Part shown: positions 46,949 to 60,580 of the stretch, one piece after another
Layout of the letters: the number at the start of each line of letters is the position of its first letter
How positions within the stretch are numbered: position 1 is the stretch's first letter
Assembly: GCA_026929865.2 (NCBI GenBank)
Contig: CM049404.1
Location: 13,166,501 to 13,230,500 of the forward strand
From: Hyperoplus lanceolatus
Taxonomy: Eukaryota; Chordata; Actinopteri; Uranoscopiformes; Ammodytidae
Reading direction: 5' to 3'
Length of the DNA stretch: 64,000 nt
Notes under the pieces: generated by a model
What the model saw: only the letters and a program-made list of their open reading frames with translations
What the model was told of the DNA's origin: nothing
Databases searched by the model: none
Program-made: the position numbers and the translations under genes

Positions 46949-48135
46949 CATGGGTCCAGTGTTAATTTCGTAGACTAAGACTATGACGAAAAATATTCGT
47001 CTACGAACCTTTTTCACGGACGTAAACTAAATAAAAACTAAATAAAAAGGCAGATGTGATGACGAAGACTGAGACTAATTTAACTGACACTATAGTCTAC
47101 GAATAGGAACTAGACGAAACTGTTAGGGCAGGACGAATGGAGAAGAGATCCAATCAGAACTACTCTTTTTGTGGGACAAGTTGGGAAGAAATCCAATCAG
47201 TGCAAAGCAGCGAATGCAACCCTGTGTGTCGGTGAAAATCGACGGGAGACCGCGCAGGTGTGAGCGGGTGGAGTGAGCCGCTGTGCTGAAAAACTCTGCG
47301 GTATTATGGACAAAACTGATAGTCAGGGATATCCTGCCCGTCAACGATGTCTAGGGGAACGGCTAAGTTCCGCGATCTGTTTGTAGTAGGCTCTGTCTCG
47401 AGTTTGAATACACAGAGCCATGTGAACTGCCCCCTCCGTCCGTTAGTTTCTGTTTTTAAGTTACAATCAACTCCGACTCATGGACAGCGTTCAATTAAAA
47501 CCTCTAATTGTATTATCTAAAAGGCTTTGATGCAAAAGAAGTCCGAACACACACAGCGGCAGCAGTGTTGCTTAAAGGAAGGCGCAGTTGCTCAAATGTA
47601 TCAGCACCTCAACTGTGTGCTGCTGCTGCTGCCCAGGGGTGGCCTTAACAATCTCGGGGACCGTTTCAAGACCTAGTTTGGGGCCCCCCACTTTTTAAAA
47701 ATATTTTCTTTATTTTTATTTTTTTTTTATAAATAATGCTTGTGCATGCTCCCCGCAAAAAGAAAAAAGATTGTGGAATCCAGTTGGTTCATAGACAGAT
47801 CATGAGATAATGGACCCCCGGGCACAGGCTCTTAAAGCCCCCCCTCGCCCCTATCCAGTCAGGTACACTGATTTTATGTGAGATTATTACTAATGAAATA
47901 GAATACATGTTTTGTATTACAACCATTAAATCTGTGTCTGTATTGCATATTCAAACCTTAATACCATTCAATGAAGAAAAACACTTAGTCGACAAAGTCC
48001 GCTGTAGATTTAGTCAAACTAAAATCTGCTTATATTTAGTAGACTAGACTAGACTAAGACTAAAATATGTTAGATGACTAGAATAGGACTAAGACTAAAT
48101 CAGAATTTGCTGCCAAAATTAACACTGCATGGGTC
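46949..48135. mobile_element. Non-autonomous hAT element
   Basis: The 8-bp duplication CATGGGTC lies at 46949-46956 and 48128-48135. The element (46957-48127, 1171 bp) starts CAGTGTTAATTT and ends AAATTAACACTG. Sub-terminal GACTAAGACTA repeats are dense at both ends. A more GC-rich patch at about 47633-47866 begins CAGGGGTGGCC and may be a further nested hAT fragment, but I cannot define its duplication. No transposase is seen. Confidence 0.85.
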
Positions 48136-48469
48136 CACGGTGTGCCTAAAGACTGCCAAAATATTAAAACAAATAACAATCTCTTCTGTTCTCACTCTCC
48201 CCCTTTCTGAAACCCCCACCCCTCCCCCCCAATATACTCCAGTCAGAATTTTCCCCTTTTCTGACCTCACAAACTGGAAAGCCAGAAGCTTCCACTGTGC
48301 AGCCCACACCCCTATTTCTTATTGGTCCACGGCCCTGACAGACAGAGGGCGAGGCGTATCTGGCTTCGCTTCCGGACAGGGGGCGGGGGCAGCTCAAAGA
48401 TTGTATATTTATGAGGGGAGCTGCAACTCTTTTTAAAAAATAGGCCATTGTGAGATTAGCTGAACATCA

Positions 48470-49743
48470 GCATAGTACAGGGTTTCTCAACGGGGGCGGT
48501 ACTGGGGGGCGTTCGTGCAACCTAGGGGGGCGCTGGGACCAGGCTGGGACACGAGAGCTTCTTTTTTTTTTAAATAAATATATTTTAAACTTTCTTAAAA
48601 ATCTAATAAATCTTTTGACTGCAAAAATAGGTTACCTGAAATAAACAGCCTATTTTAACTTTTCATGTTTCTAACCCCTTGACCTCTTTTTAACTAGTCT
48701 CTCCAATGTTCTGCGGTCTGCTGACTGTCACAGCCTTAGAAAAGAGAAGGCTCTGCAGACAGCCAATCAGAGGTCTTTGAGTCAGAACAACCAGCCAATC
48801 AAAGCCTTAGCGGCAGAGGAATCAGCCAATCACAGACTAGTATAATGACGTTTACTGATATTGCTAATACTAATGCTAGCACAGCGAGATTCAAACTTAA
48901 ACTAACTATTGTCTCTGAGGTGGAGAAAACACAGAGTAATCAGCCAAAGCATGGAGTTAACTTACACACAAGCAGAACCATGTTAAAGACACAACCCTCA
49001 TATGTTGGAGAGGGACGATATACTAAACGCTGTGCACCGCGAGAGGCTCACTGAAGCCCTGTACAGCAGCCCTATGACAGCAGCAAAGCACAGCTACGTC
49101 ATGAGCGCTAGTTTGCGGGATAACAGTTCAACAACCAATGAAAACGTACACAATTCATTGTAACATATTCAACTTTAATAATATAACATAAACAAACATG
49201 GCGGATAGCAAGAAAAAGTGCCGGCAGTACAATGCCAATTACATTAGTTATGGATTTATCCCGTCACCGATGAACACCACTTTACCAATGTGCCTGCCCT
49301 GCGATCAGGTGTTCTCTAATGAGGCCATCAAACCCTCGCGACTACAGGAACATTTAGTGAAAAAACATCCCGAAAAATCAGCTAAAGATCCCTCCTATTT
49401 TAAGTCTCTGAGGGATCAACATTCAAGACGGCCCACCATCAACTCTCTGTTCGCCCGGAACGTCAATCAAAGGGAAAGCGGATTGGTGGCGTCCTACAAC
49501 ATCGCTTTATTAATTGCTAAGTCTGGCTTACCGTTCAAGAACTCTGCAGCTTAGAATAATTCACATTCATTATTTTCTAAACGATTTTCTTACTGTACTG
49601 TATTTGTCTTCCCAAAGTAAAAATAATATTTATGCACCAAGAAATGTACTTAAATAGTTACCTTGTCTGAACTAGTTTAACAGATGAATGTGCATTTAAT
49701 AGAGTATCTCTTTGGCTAATATATGTACACCACTGGCATAGTA
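48470..49743 (+). mobile_element. hAT element with transposase N-terminus
   Basis: The 8-bp duplication GCATAGTA is at 48470-48477 and 49736-49743. The element (48478-49735, 1258 bp) starts CAGGGTTTCTCAAC and ends with CACCACTG. It keeps the transposase N-terminus at 49198-49554. The catalytic RNase-H-like and dimerisation regions are absent, so it is an internally deleted derivative. Confidence 0.85.
49198..49554 (+). pseudogene. hAT (ZBED5/SCAND3-like) transposase N-terminal remnant
   Basis: A 118-aa open frame starting MADSKKKCRQYNANY. It has a BED-like finger (CLPC...HLVKKH, residues about 36-62) followed by PSYFKSLRDQ, PTINSLFARN and ASYNIALLIAKSG, the conserved start of this transposase group. 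It stops after SAA where full proteins continue for several hundred residues. Codon integrity suggests it is not old. There is no evidence of a host role. Confidence 0.8.
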
Positions 49744-52700
49744 CAATAAATGATCTGAAAGTTTTTTTCAGCAAACAATTAAAGAAAAACGTATTAGGGA
49801 CCACTAAGACCATATAATATGGTGTATAATAGTACCGAAAAGTGCATAATATGGGAGCTTTAAGGTTTGGTCGTCAAAGTTAAAACAACATTGACTGTCT
49901 GCAAAGGCAGAGTCCTGCCGGAAGGGCTTTGTTATTTAAAGGATTCTTGTTGTGTGGCACTTGCTAATAAGACTGATGCCGTCGTTTAGGCAAATGCCCC
50001 AAAACAATGAATAAATGAATGAATGAATGACAAAAACCCTCTGGCAGCCATAGTTATTTTGACAGGAGCAAAAAAGTAAGTCTGGTGATGTAAGTGTAGT
50101 GGAAGGTGATCGGTGAAAATTATTGGGTTATCAAAGTGTTGGAGCTCCTTGGTAGCCAAGAAGGGTAAATGTGCATGCCATATAGTTGCAAGGAGGGTTC
50201 AATTTGAGGCGGAAAACCTTGTTCAATGTCGTTCCCCCTTCTCTCCTGTCGGCCTCTCAACTTTCAATATATCCATTAACAGAAGGTGAATTGGGTTAAC
50301 TCAATGTTGGACATTGTAGAAGGCTTTTTGTTTCCGGTCTTCAACCAGAAGTTAATTCTGTTTTTGTTTAATTTATATGACCTATAATCATTTGGGAAGT
50401 TTGGTTTCCCCTCTAAAATCAGTCCATTCTTGTTCCTGCCAGGCAAGACAAATCAATGATCAACCATACAATGCTTACAAGTGCATTTGGTTATCAAATA
50501 TGTGTTGGTTCTACAATATGTGTGAAGGCTCCACTGAATCCTAAACTAAGAATCACAAATCATTTCCTTTATTTCTACCGTGAAGAAAATCACCTTTGTC
50601 TCAAGTCATTATTTTTCATGGATTTCTCAGACATTTTAGCAAACAGTTGCAGCATTTTTCTATCTTAGTAATGGAGAAGAGTTAGAGCTAATGACAACAG
50701 AATGACAAACAACATAACTCACAAACTGACTTCTGTGCTCTGCAGCCAATCAGCCCTGATGTATTGTAATGTATTCATAAGGTCGTTCAGTGGTGATGGA
50801 TTGGCTGGGCTTCAGAAAGTGGAAAGTTAATAAACAAATTTGTTAAGTCTTTATCTTCTTTCTTTTCCTTGCAACTCGTGGTGTGTCACTACATTTACAG
50901 CTTTAAATATTCCCTCAGACATATTCTTTATTTTGTATTTGCAAACGGATCAAGAAGACAGCAAATAAAATATTGAACGTTGCGTGTGTTTGGTATGTAA
51001 GAAATGCTTTCAAGGTCTATTCTGACAGCCCGCTTTGGCAAAAAAAAGAGCATAAAACCTGATTCAAAACAAAGGCCAACTTGATCAATTCATAATTTTC
51101 AGAAATATGAGAAAAAATTGTGAAAACTGATATTTTAAAATGAAAAATGGCTTTGTTTTGCATTTGAAATGTGCTGCTTATTACCAAATAAGCAAAATGT
51201 ACACAAAAGACAAGCGCAAGCGCAGGCAGCATTATACAATAGCGTTTTTGAAAAAGCAGCCCTCTCAGCTGTCTAAATAGGATGATTGCTGCTGGTCTGA
51301 AGGGTCCTTCAGTGAGAGGAGCTTTGGAGGAAAGAGACAGAGAGAAAGAAGCAACCACATGTGGGAGGCACCAAATAAAACATTGCTGATTAACTTGTTT
51401 ACTACTGTGCATTGATTTTGATGTGTGTGTATGTGTGGTTGCACTTGTAGCGTATACATTAGGCTACAATTTGTGCACCTCCACATGTCTGACGATGGCC
51501 CGTTTTACTGGCACTTTTGATAAAAGGAAAAATGAAAGATGTCTGAGCCGAGGGTTCTTTTGTTTCTTGCTTTCTCTTTGAACTGCAGCAGCGTTCACGG
51601 CCAGGTGAAGGACAGGAGCCAAAGGAGGACAGCCTTTGTTCATAATGGCTGAGCCCCATTATCATTTTACAACATGATGATCTCATTATCTCCCCATGTA
51701 ACTGCTGAGAATATAGCTAATAGGAACCATTTATCAGGAATTATTAATTGAAGCAGATTTGCACAATTAAGCTGTTGTCTTGGCTATTGTCATGGGATGT
51801 CTTACTTTTACACAGCCCAATGAGGTACACTTTTTTTTCTTAAGCATTTGTAACCAAATGACAGCCAATGGTTATCAGTTTTAGATATAATAATGTATTT
51901 TTTTACAACGGATTAATGCATTGTATTTTGTATAATGGTGTGTTAACCTGCATTATAAAAAGGAGAAACCACCTTTGTCTCCTGTGCCTGATATAGAGCT
52001 TCCTGCTGTGGATTAGCATGCTCTTTATAGCCCACATCAATTCAGTCCAACCTGTGTAGACTGGTTCATGTCACTGAGTTTAATTTTATAAGCCAATTTT
52101 TTCTTTCTTTTTCTTGTTTTAAATGTTAATTCTGCAGATGAATCATTCTTAAAATGATGTGTGTTAAATCTCTCCTCTATTAAATGTTAGAGTCATAAAC
52201 GCTAAAAATAAACGCTTTTTTATAAGGAGACAAGTAACATTTTCCTGAACAGGGGTCAACTTTATTGATATCAGGCTTGTTATCGTCATAACTTCTGTTT
52301 AACAGGTGAAAGTCCTCATAAAATAGCGGTGTAAAATACAGTAGAGGAAACAAAAGAGGGCCTCACTCTACACAGCTACAGTATACTGTCTTGTTGTTTA
52401 CTGCTGTTGAGTTATGGCAATAGCGCACAATGGATGATAGGACCATAGACTTATCAATAATGCATAAGATAGTAAGAGAAATGACAGGCACTCCGCTGGT
52501 AGGTTCTCTCTAGAAGCAAGCCATAAATTTACAGGGCAATAATAATGACTCTTCTCAGGGAAATAAAGGCCACCCTCTGCTCCCCATAGTCATAAACCTG
52601 ACTCACTCTTCCATTGGTTGCAAGAAAAATACTTCCTCTCCCACCACAAAGGAGTCATACACAGGAGGTACTTCAACCAGCAAACTTGATATGCAATCAT

Positions 52701-53062
52701 CTCTCTTTACAGAGGAAAGGATACAATTTCAGTTTTTATATGAGCTATTTTCCTATTATGCCTGTGGATTTAGGGAGAAATGGTGAGCACAGTAATGGTG
52801 AGAAGAAATTAACTTGAAAAGGCCAGGATGATTTTCCAAATAAGATTTTGGGTAATTATTTTACCTCAACCATGTTTTAATCCTAGCCTGCTGTGCAGAC
52901 CTGCGGCTCTGTGGTGGAGGAGAGTTCTCCTTTTTATCATGTATTTTCCACTATTTCAAATACACAGTAGCTATATTATTCGTTGTCTTTATTTGGCAAG
53001 AGAGCATGGAATTGTGTCCTCTACATAAAGTCAAGATGTCCCTCTTATATTTAGAAAAGTCA

Positions 53063-53360
53063 TATTAAAGGACTAGTTCCACATTTGATTTTAAATATCC
53101 CAAATACACTTTCTTGTTGAGAGGTACAGGAATGAAAATCAAAACTCACACTTATTTCTGTCTAATAATAACGCTGGCGACAGGAGATGGTCAGCTAAGC
53201 TTAGCATAACATGGGAAGCAAAGAGAAACAGCTAGCCTGGCTAATTAGCAACACATGTATATCCTGTTTTTTGAACAAATTGTTTTTAAAAGGACAAGTT
53301 GGTATTTCAGCCAGAGCCAGTTTTCACATTTCCAGTCTTTGTGTTAAGCTAAGCTACCTA
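53063..53360. repeat. Fish interspersed repeat, fragmentary
   Basis: It begins TTAAAGGACTAGTTCCACAT and contains CAGCTAAGCTTAGCATAA and AACAGCTAGCCTGGCT, motifs shared by a widespread fish MITE/SINE-like repeat and related to parts of the copy at 6011-6316. A second TTAAAAGGACAAGTTGG start at about 53287 suggests two adjoining fragments. Confidence 0.5.
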
Positions 53361-55694
53361 GTATCTTAGCAACTACCTGCATTGACTGATTACTTCACGG
53401 ATTGTTCTTTGATTTTCTTTAGCAAGAAAGCATCATATAGTCTTGTCAGCATGTCCATCTCATCAGAAGTGGAGTTGTCAAATGCTATATACCATCTATT
53501 TCTATGTAACCTTCAAACTAAATTACATAATCACTTTAGATTATAGCTGACCCCTGCTGGGGAGGTTCCTAAAGCTGTTCAAGTCATTTTCAGTCAGCAC
53601 TGGCCCAGAACAAATACTCTGTGATGGAGAGTGCCAGGGAGGGTCTCCATAATCAACTCTAGCGAGCTGCCTTTAGCGTGCGAACAGCAGGTATCAAACG
53701 GTTTAGGGTCCATTTGTTGTGCTGAGTGCTTTCCACAAAAGGTTGCATGAGACACGTCAACCTTGTCAGCAAGGTTAGACTGAGATCTCGGCTGAATCCC
53801 TTTAAGGCTGCAAAAAATATCTGACATATCAAGCACTGATTTCTTTCTGAATGTTGTACTTTGTGAAGTTGCTGTAACAGCCACCTGATATCACAAAAAA
53901 TAAGGCATAGCAATTTTCTGTCCTTTTGTGAATGTCAGCATTGGAAGGTTGCAATTTCTCTGTGTTATATTACTGTAGAAGCAGAAGAACGAAAGAATAT
54001 GTATTTATAGATTCCGGCTTCAACTGAAGCATAAGAGCAAATGCAGCTATTCTTCTACCAGTCTGCTCTGGTGTGTGCATCCCTGACGTATGACATACGG
54101 CTGTTATACCACCAAATTATTATGTTGAGGTGCTAATATAAACATCTGAAGGGCAAGTGTGGATTCATCTCGGGACATGAATACAGGCATCAGAGGGCGA
54201 CTGGCAAGTTCAATTACACGAACATCCACATTTTATTTGCTGTGATGGGGCCAACATGACTTCAATGTGTCATGTCAACCGCATGTGCTGAGGAGGACAA
54301 GCTAAAGGCAATGAAAATGATTGATTGTGTGAGAAAATGTCTTCCTGCCATTTGAATTCCCCAAAGCTGTAATCTCCCTGTTTAATGTTTTCACATCTGA
54401 TTCCACAATCTTAAAGAAAAGCAAATGCAAGAAGCACGTATCGCACTTGGCATGTACTGCAAATTTAATCTCAATAATTTACACAGCCCCGCACACTTAA
54501 CCCAGATAACTGCTGACGGCTGATGACATTTTTAAAGGCAGGAATAAAAGCCACCTATTGTATTTGATTTTTTTTCTTCACCTAGATGCCATGAGGGAGA
54601 GCAGGTTTTATACAGTTGCAAATCTCAGGAGGCACAGAGGTGGTTACTGAAATGGAACGGTGAAGCCCGGAGCCAGAAGGCAACAGCATCTGCTTTCTCT
54701 GGAGACTGTCATCAGCGGTTTGGGCCAAAAGAATGGCTACTTATGTTGAAATTGTCAATGTGCAAACTCTATTCTTTCTGCCTGACACTGCAACTCTGTA
54801 GTTCTCTTTGTTAATTTGAACATTTCATAATGTGCATGCAATGACATTTGACTTAATGGTAGGATCAAATAATGTAGTTTTCAGTAAATGTCAATCTCAG
54901 TAAATGTCAATCCCACTAATGGAGGGGAAAAAAGAATTTCCATTTTTTAAAATTATATGCATAAAAAAATAACAGAGGCAGGCATGGGTTGAGTCCCAAA
55001 CTAGTGGCTTTTTATTCTGCTTTTCACCTGATACTTCTCATCTCACACACCAAGTGGATAAAGGTTTGTGTCCGGGAAGTTAATGTGTTGTTTTGCCTGG
55101 GAGAAATATGCCTCACTCTTATCCACAACAAAGATATAATGGAAAAGATTAATATCCTCAAAAGAATCTATTAAATGTTAAGATCAACTGATGCAAAAGG
55201 TGAGACAGCCAATTTCCATTTAAACACAAAGGGCTCAGCAAATTGAAAAACACACCAGTCGAGACTTCAGTTATTTTAATAACAGTTTGGACTGATTCTA
55301 CCATCGAAGACATTAATACTCCACCGAATGAGATTCAAAGGCCAGCATCTCACACAGCTTTCTATGAAGATAATCTTATTTCTTCCTTGGCTGAACTTGA
55401 GAGTTGGCTCATGCAGATAAAGTAGACACCAACCGTTTCCCATTGACCTTTACAGAAAGGAGCAGAGAATGCTTTAGAAAACAAAAACACTTGATGAAAA
55501 TGCAAATTAATTGCTTGAAAGGCACCCCTCACTATTTCACTGTAACTAATGTACAGGCAGTGATTTATGGATCTCAGAGGAAACATATTTCAGTTGTTAA
55601 ACCAACAGCCATATAATATACCTCCTTCTACCATTGAATCTTTGGAACTGTTTTCACACAACTCATCTTTTTGTCTGTCACAGCTATGCAACAG

Positions 55695-55812
<118 letters not shown>

Positions 55813-57534
55813 AATGTTTGTGAAATTATAGCACGGATGCCTGTAGAAATGTATGACTTTTATCTCATAGAGCCCCAGCTCCTACTTAATTGTTCAAAAG
55901 GCATTGTGTGGTGATGCTTGACATGATCTACAAAGTATGGCATGTTCTCTATGTCTAAAAAGAAATCAGCCTCCTGGGAATGGCGTCATTGTAATCAGCA
56001 TTAATATCATCTTAAAATGTCACTTTTTTTCCCCTTACGGGCAGCTAAACCTTTTGTGATCCCTGTTATGACGAGAGCAGGCACAGCTGAGGGGGAAGCT
56101 AAATAGAAAACGGCTCCATAGTTCTTCCTGAGACATCTCCAGCTCTGCCACCGCGAGCAAGCACAACGATTTATTGACATTTTTACTGTGCTTAGCCACC
56201 CTCGGCATAGAGTAGAAAACCAACACCTTATCTTGTAGGCATGGCATTTGGAAGGAAAGTTTGACATGGAATCAGACAGGCGTTAAGAGTCGACCCATAT
56301 TGCTGCCATTATTGGTAAAATACATGACTCTACGTTATCTTGCCGCAGATATAAGACGAAGCAGGATACTTTGGATATGTCCCTGATAATATCATCATTT
56401 TAGGTCTGTAACATTCAGGCTAAAAGCCCTTGGGAGCTTATGGGCCGTCTGCTTCCTGGCCATATCTGTATCAACCATTTTAAATTTAGGGGACTCTTTG
56501 AAAAAACATTTTTTACAATAGTTGTCCACTTTTCAGGGTTACTTTTCAGAGAGCAGCCGTCAGAATCTTTCAGGGAGGAGTCCATTGAATCAGCAGTGCA
56601 TGAACCTTCTTCAGACAGGAGCTGGTGGTCTGCAGGTCAGGTAAAAGTCTTGGTGATTGGGTTATTGCACTACAAAGATCGTAGGTAGATTCGGGGAGAT
56701 GTGTGATTGTTTTAGAAATCAAACCATTTTACGAAAAAACTGTGAATTGCTTTTTTATCTGTGTCATTGATACAATAGTAAAATGGTAAAGTCTTTTTTA
56801 AGACATGAAGGTAAAGGGTGTGCCAGAAGAAAGCACACTCAACCTAATCGCAAAGCAATGCTCTTTATGTATTTGCGAGGGTAAAGTTAGTTTTGAAAAG
56901 TGGGAAATATATATCTGTGTAGAAATATTCAGCTTCAACAAACAAAACCAGCGAATTAAGCATGGATTTTTATTCATTATATTTATCCGTATGGTAATTT
57001 TCCCACTGCAGTTAAAGGATAAGCCTGTTGATGTTCTATATATTTCTTATTATCAATACATTTCAATGTTCTAAGACCCAAACCAGCAATGAATTCCTCC
57101 TGCTAACATGTATTGCCTGAGTTGCCAAAGCCTAATACAACTTATTCCTTTGTGCCATAAGGCTCCAATCCTTTCGAAAAACTATGAAAAAGACAAAAAT
57201 GAGCTGCACAATAAATATTCACTAAAGCACCAAATGCATATTAATCTACCACTGAAAATATCCCCCAACACATACACTATTACTTCCAGTGGTTTTTATC
57301 TTGTTCTAAAAACTACAGTGCCCAGCTGTCACTGTACCAGTTAATAAGCCTTTTTTTCTTAATAATAAAATTTGTAACCACTTTTTGAAAATGTATGTCT
57401 TCTTCATGAAGTAATCGGTTAGTGAAGTCAGAATTACTGCAAGAAAAACTAAAACATAATTGGTTTTGGTTTTTGTTAAATTAATTGTATTAGGCCCACA
57501 ACATGATCATGTCCAAAAATATATATGTCATAAA

Positions 57535-57893
57535 TAATAATAAAAATGGATAGGATTTATATATCGCTTTATTCCCTAAGGACTCAAAGCGCTTACAGGG
57601 TTCCAGGTTCAATTCATTCACACACAGTCATACCGGTGGTGGTAAACCACGATAGTAGCCACAGCTGCCCTGGGGCAGACTGACGGAAGTGTGGCTGCCA
57701 TTCCGCGCCAACGGCCCCTCCGACCACCACCTCAAACGTACAGCAGTCATACACATTCACTCCAAGCAAGGTGGGTGAAGTGTCTTGCCCAAGGACACAA
57801 CAACCGTGACACAGGTGGCCGGGCGGGGTTCGAACCGCCAACCCTTGGATCATTGGCCAACCCGCTCTACCAACTGAGCCATGGTTGCCCCCC
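57535..57893 (-). repeat. tRNA-derived SINE
   Basis: On the minus strand it starts GGGGGCAACCATGGCTCAGT, with an A-box-like TGGCTCAGTTGGTAGAG and a perfect B box GGTTCGAACCCC. The long body ends in an AAGCGCTTTGAGT tail and an ATT-rich end near 57535. The head differs from the copies at 23109 and 28023; the tail type is shared with 23109. Confidence 0.85.
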
Positions 57894-60119
57894 TCCCTCC
57901 CCCCCAAAAAAAAAAAGAAAAATACTTTCTGAAAAAACAGTAAAGAACGCCCTAAACCACACCTCACTAAGTTCCAACCTCTTTTCAGTTGGGCTTTATT
58001 TTTCCAATTTAATTGATCCCAACTTTATGACAGACCTTTACTTGTTTACCCAGCCATAAGCTTGCCATTCATAAAGGGATGGGCAGATGGGCAGATGATA
58101 ATAAAATTCTTGTTTTGCGAGTCAGCGCTTGTTTCAATCGGATCAATGCCAAAGACCAAACAAAAGGAAAATAAAATCTATGGATATGTAAACACTCCCA
58201 CTCTTCCTTTGTGCTGCTGTATTGCCGTGCATCTGATTAAATGACAGGGAAAGAAAAAAAAATAATCATTCAGTGGTAGGCTAACACACATGTACTGAGG
58301 TAGATTATTTACGACCCATTCACCTCACTACACAGAATTTCCCATACATGATAGTATATAAGACTGCTTTTAATCATAAAAAACAAATGGTATTAGTAAC
58401 AATATCAGTGATTTTGGACCCGGTGTTACATGCCATCGGATACCTATTTAATTTTCTACATATTTGTAATCATACAATATCTGACATATGAACTCTACTT
58501 GTTCTGGACAATTGTCTGTGTCTCTCCCTAGAATGCAGATCAATGATTTTAGTGATTTCTCTCAGTGTTTCAAATGCACAGTTTCTAGTGTTGTACAACG
58601 ATGCTACATGTTCCTGAACAAACTCCTTGTGAGAAAAATAAAGTCCAGTCCTAGTATGTCAAAGCACAGTTTCAACATGGGAACATTTTAACCAACAATA
58701 AATGACTGACCGAACTTTAGAAACAATATATAGTTATTTTTTCAGTACAACTCAGCATTTTATGCTATTTGGCTTCCTCTTATGTGTCCCAAATCCCCCT
58801 GTGGACACAGATGACTTTCCCAAAGCATCAGACATTAATGCTTTATTGTTGTGTGTCTACATCTCAAGCAGTTTCTTGCTGTTCCTCTCACTGTTGGTAT
58901 GCCACGCTCCTTCCTGAACTGGAGATGCACCCTGACTTTCTGAGCCAGCTTCAAAATAGGACGTGAATTCTTCATGCCGTAGGGATGGCAGTGTGAGCTG
59001 CAGGCCTTGGGCATGTTCTGCATGCCAGTGATAAAGAATCCAGACACAATGCATGTAGTCAAAGTGGTGAGGCAGCAGGGACGATCCAGCTGTTTCCTGC
59101 ACATACAGATCGGTGCTAATTTACACAAAATAACAGCTTTCACCTCCCCTTCTTTGCAATAATGGCTAGGTAACGGATATGTAAACAAAGGTTATGTAAA
59201 CACTGTAGCTAGCAACATGCCAGTTTACAAAGCGTAGGCTGTGTATTAACTCTGGATTTTTTTTTCAGCGCACGCACCATATGGACATGTAGCTGATTGT
59301 TAGGAAATATCATAGTATAGTATATAAAATGGATGTAGCATCCGGGCTGATCTAATTTCCTCTTACCAAAAAAGGGCATTGATGTGACGTTGGAGGGAGG
59401 GAGATACGCCAATCTAGCTGACGTGTACCTCCGAGGTGAAGTGAGGGCCAGCGGCTAGCTGTCACTCAAGAGGCTGCTCCCCTAATTATTCATATATTTT
59501 AACATCCAACTGAATAAAAACTAGCCTGGTAAAACAAATTCACCCCCCGAAGTGTTGTCATGGAGATATGACCCGAACATACAGACTTGAATGTTTTTTT
59601 TGTACCAGGCCTTAAATAGGTTTAATATTGCTGGGAAAACAGCCTATTTAACATGGGAGTCAATGAAAAATTGCTCTGGTTTGACACCTGCCCTTAGTGG
59701 CCACTCGGTGAACTGCAATTTTTGTCACTTCCGCATTTGATGCTGGTAGAATTCGCTGTGATTGGGGCATGGGAAATATTCACTGGTGTTGACAAAAAGT
59801 GATTTTGACAACAAGCATTCTCCAGAATCGATGCCTCCACCTTTACAAAGAACAAGTTCTTAGTTATATGTTATATCTTCCTAGATCTCTTTATGTAGAG
59901 CAGAGTGTAACTGACAACTGAAAAAAGGCATAAAAAAGAGGAGAAAATTGAATCTATTTTAAATGTGAATAATTGTTAATCATGTGGCTCCACTATATGT
60001 GAGTGCTGCCAGTTTCCCTGATTTGCATTTGTTAGGAAAAGCATATGATCAGGGGGAGCGCCATCATGTCATCTAATCCAGAGGCAGGCTGGCTTTAAGA
60101 CATGTGATACAGTCTTTAC
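57894..60119. other. Intergenic DNA with repeat fragment
   Basis: No gene is recognised. At about 59540-59770 a stretch with GGGAGTCAATGAAAAATTGC and TAGTGGCCACTCGGTGAACT resembles a common fish MITE but the ends are not clear. Open frames near 58835-59188 lack splice or domain support. Confidence 0.4.
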
Positions 60120-60580
60120 ACTGAGCCAGGCAGCACTGGAACATTTGTTTCTTAGAGCTCGCTGAGGGGGGACTCAGCAAGAGCCGCTGCTCACACACTG
60201 CCTCTCACTGGAAGGATGTGGACGGTGAAAGAAGAGATTCCACTACAGTTAATTAAGGAGCACTCTGCACGTGCCTATAAATGCGAAGGGGCAAATGAAT
60301 TCAGTGTCAGTGGGGGCAGCTCCTCAAGGGGAAGCAGTGATATTTCAAAGGTGGAACTGAAAGAGCTGTAAATCTATTTCCCCGACAACCGGCTTGACGG
60401 TCATTTCTGAATCACTGGACTGTTGCTATCAAAGTGTGGAGCGGAGAGGCAGAGTCAGTGGAGTTTTTTTCTCCTCCAGCCAATTTCAGAGTTATTGGAT
60501 GGGATCAACATGAGCAGCATTATGGATGGATTTATGTCACTCTTTTGAGATATTTATACACTCTTTGTTGGGTTGCTCAG
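60120..60580 (+). other. Probable noncoding leader exon of the TAFA gene
   Basis: A more GC-rich stretch without a long open frame ends at a consensus donor, CTCAG|GTAAGA at 60581. TAFA genes usually have a noncoding first exon followed by an exon that begins close to the ATG. The 5' edge and promoter position are not determined. Confidence 0.45.

Larger units (their letters stand above)
46896..49863. mobile_element. TTAA element hosting two nested hAT copies
   Basis: TTAA at 46896-46899 and 49860-49863. The ends are AGGTCACATATTATGC and, from the right, AGCTCCCATATTATGC. Taking out the two hAT insertions with one duplication each (46949-48135 and 48470-49743) leaves about 520 bp of non-autonomous element. 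The host must be older than both insertions. Confidence 0.8.

Noticed and set aside
58835-59188. 117-residue minus-strand open frame with several cysteines
   Set aside because: Two overlapping frames look equally protein-like and no family pattern or splice site supports either.
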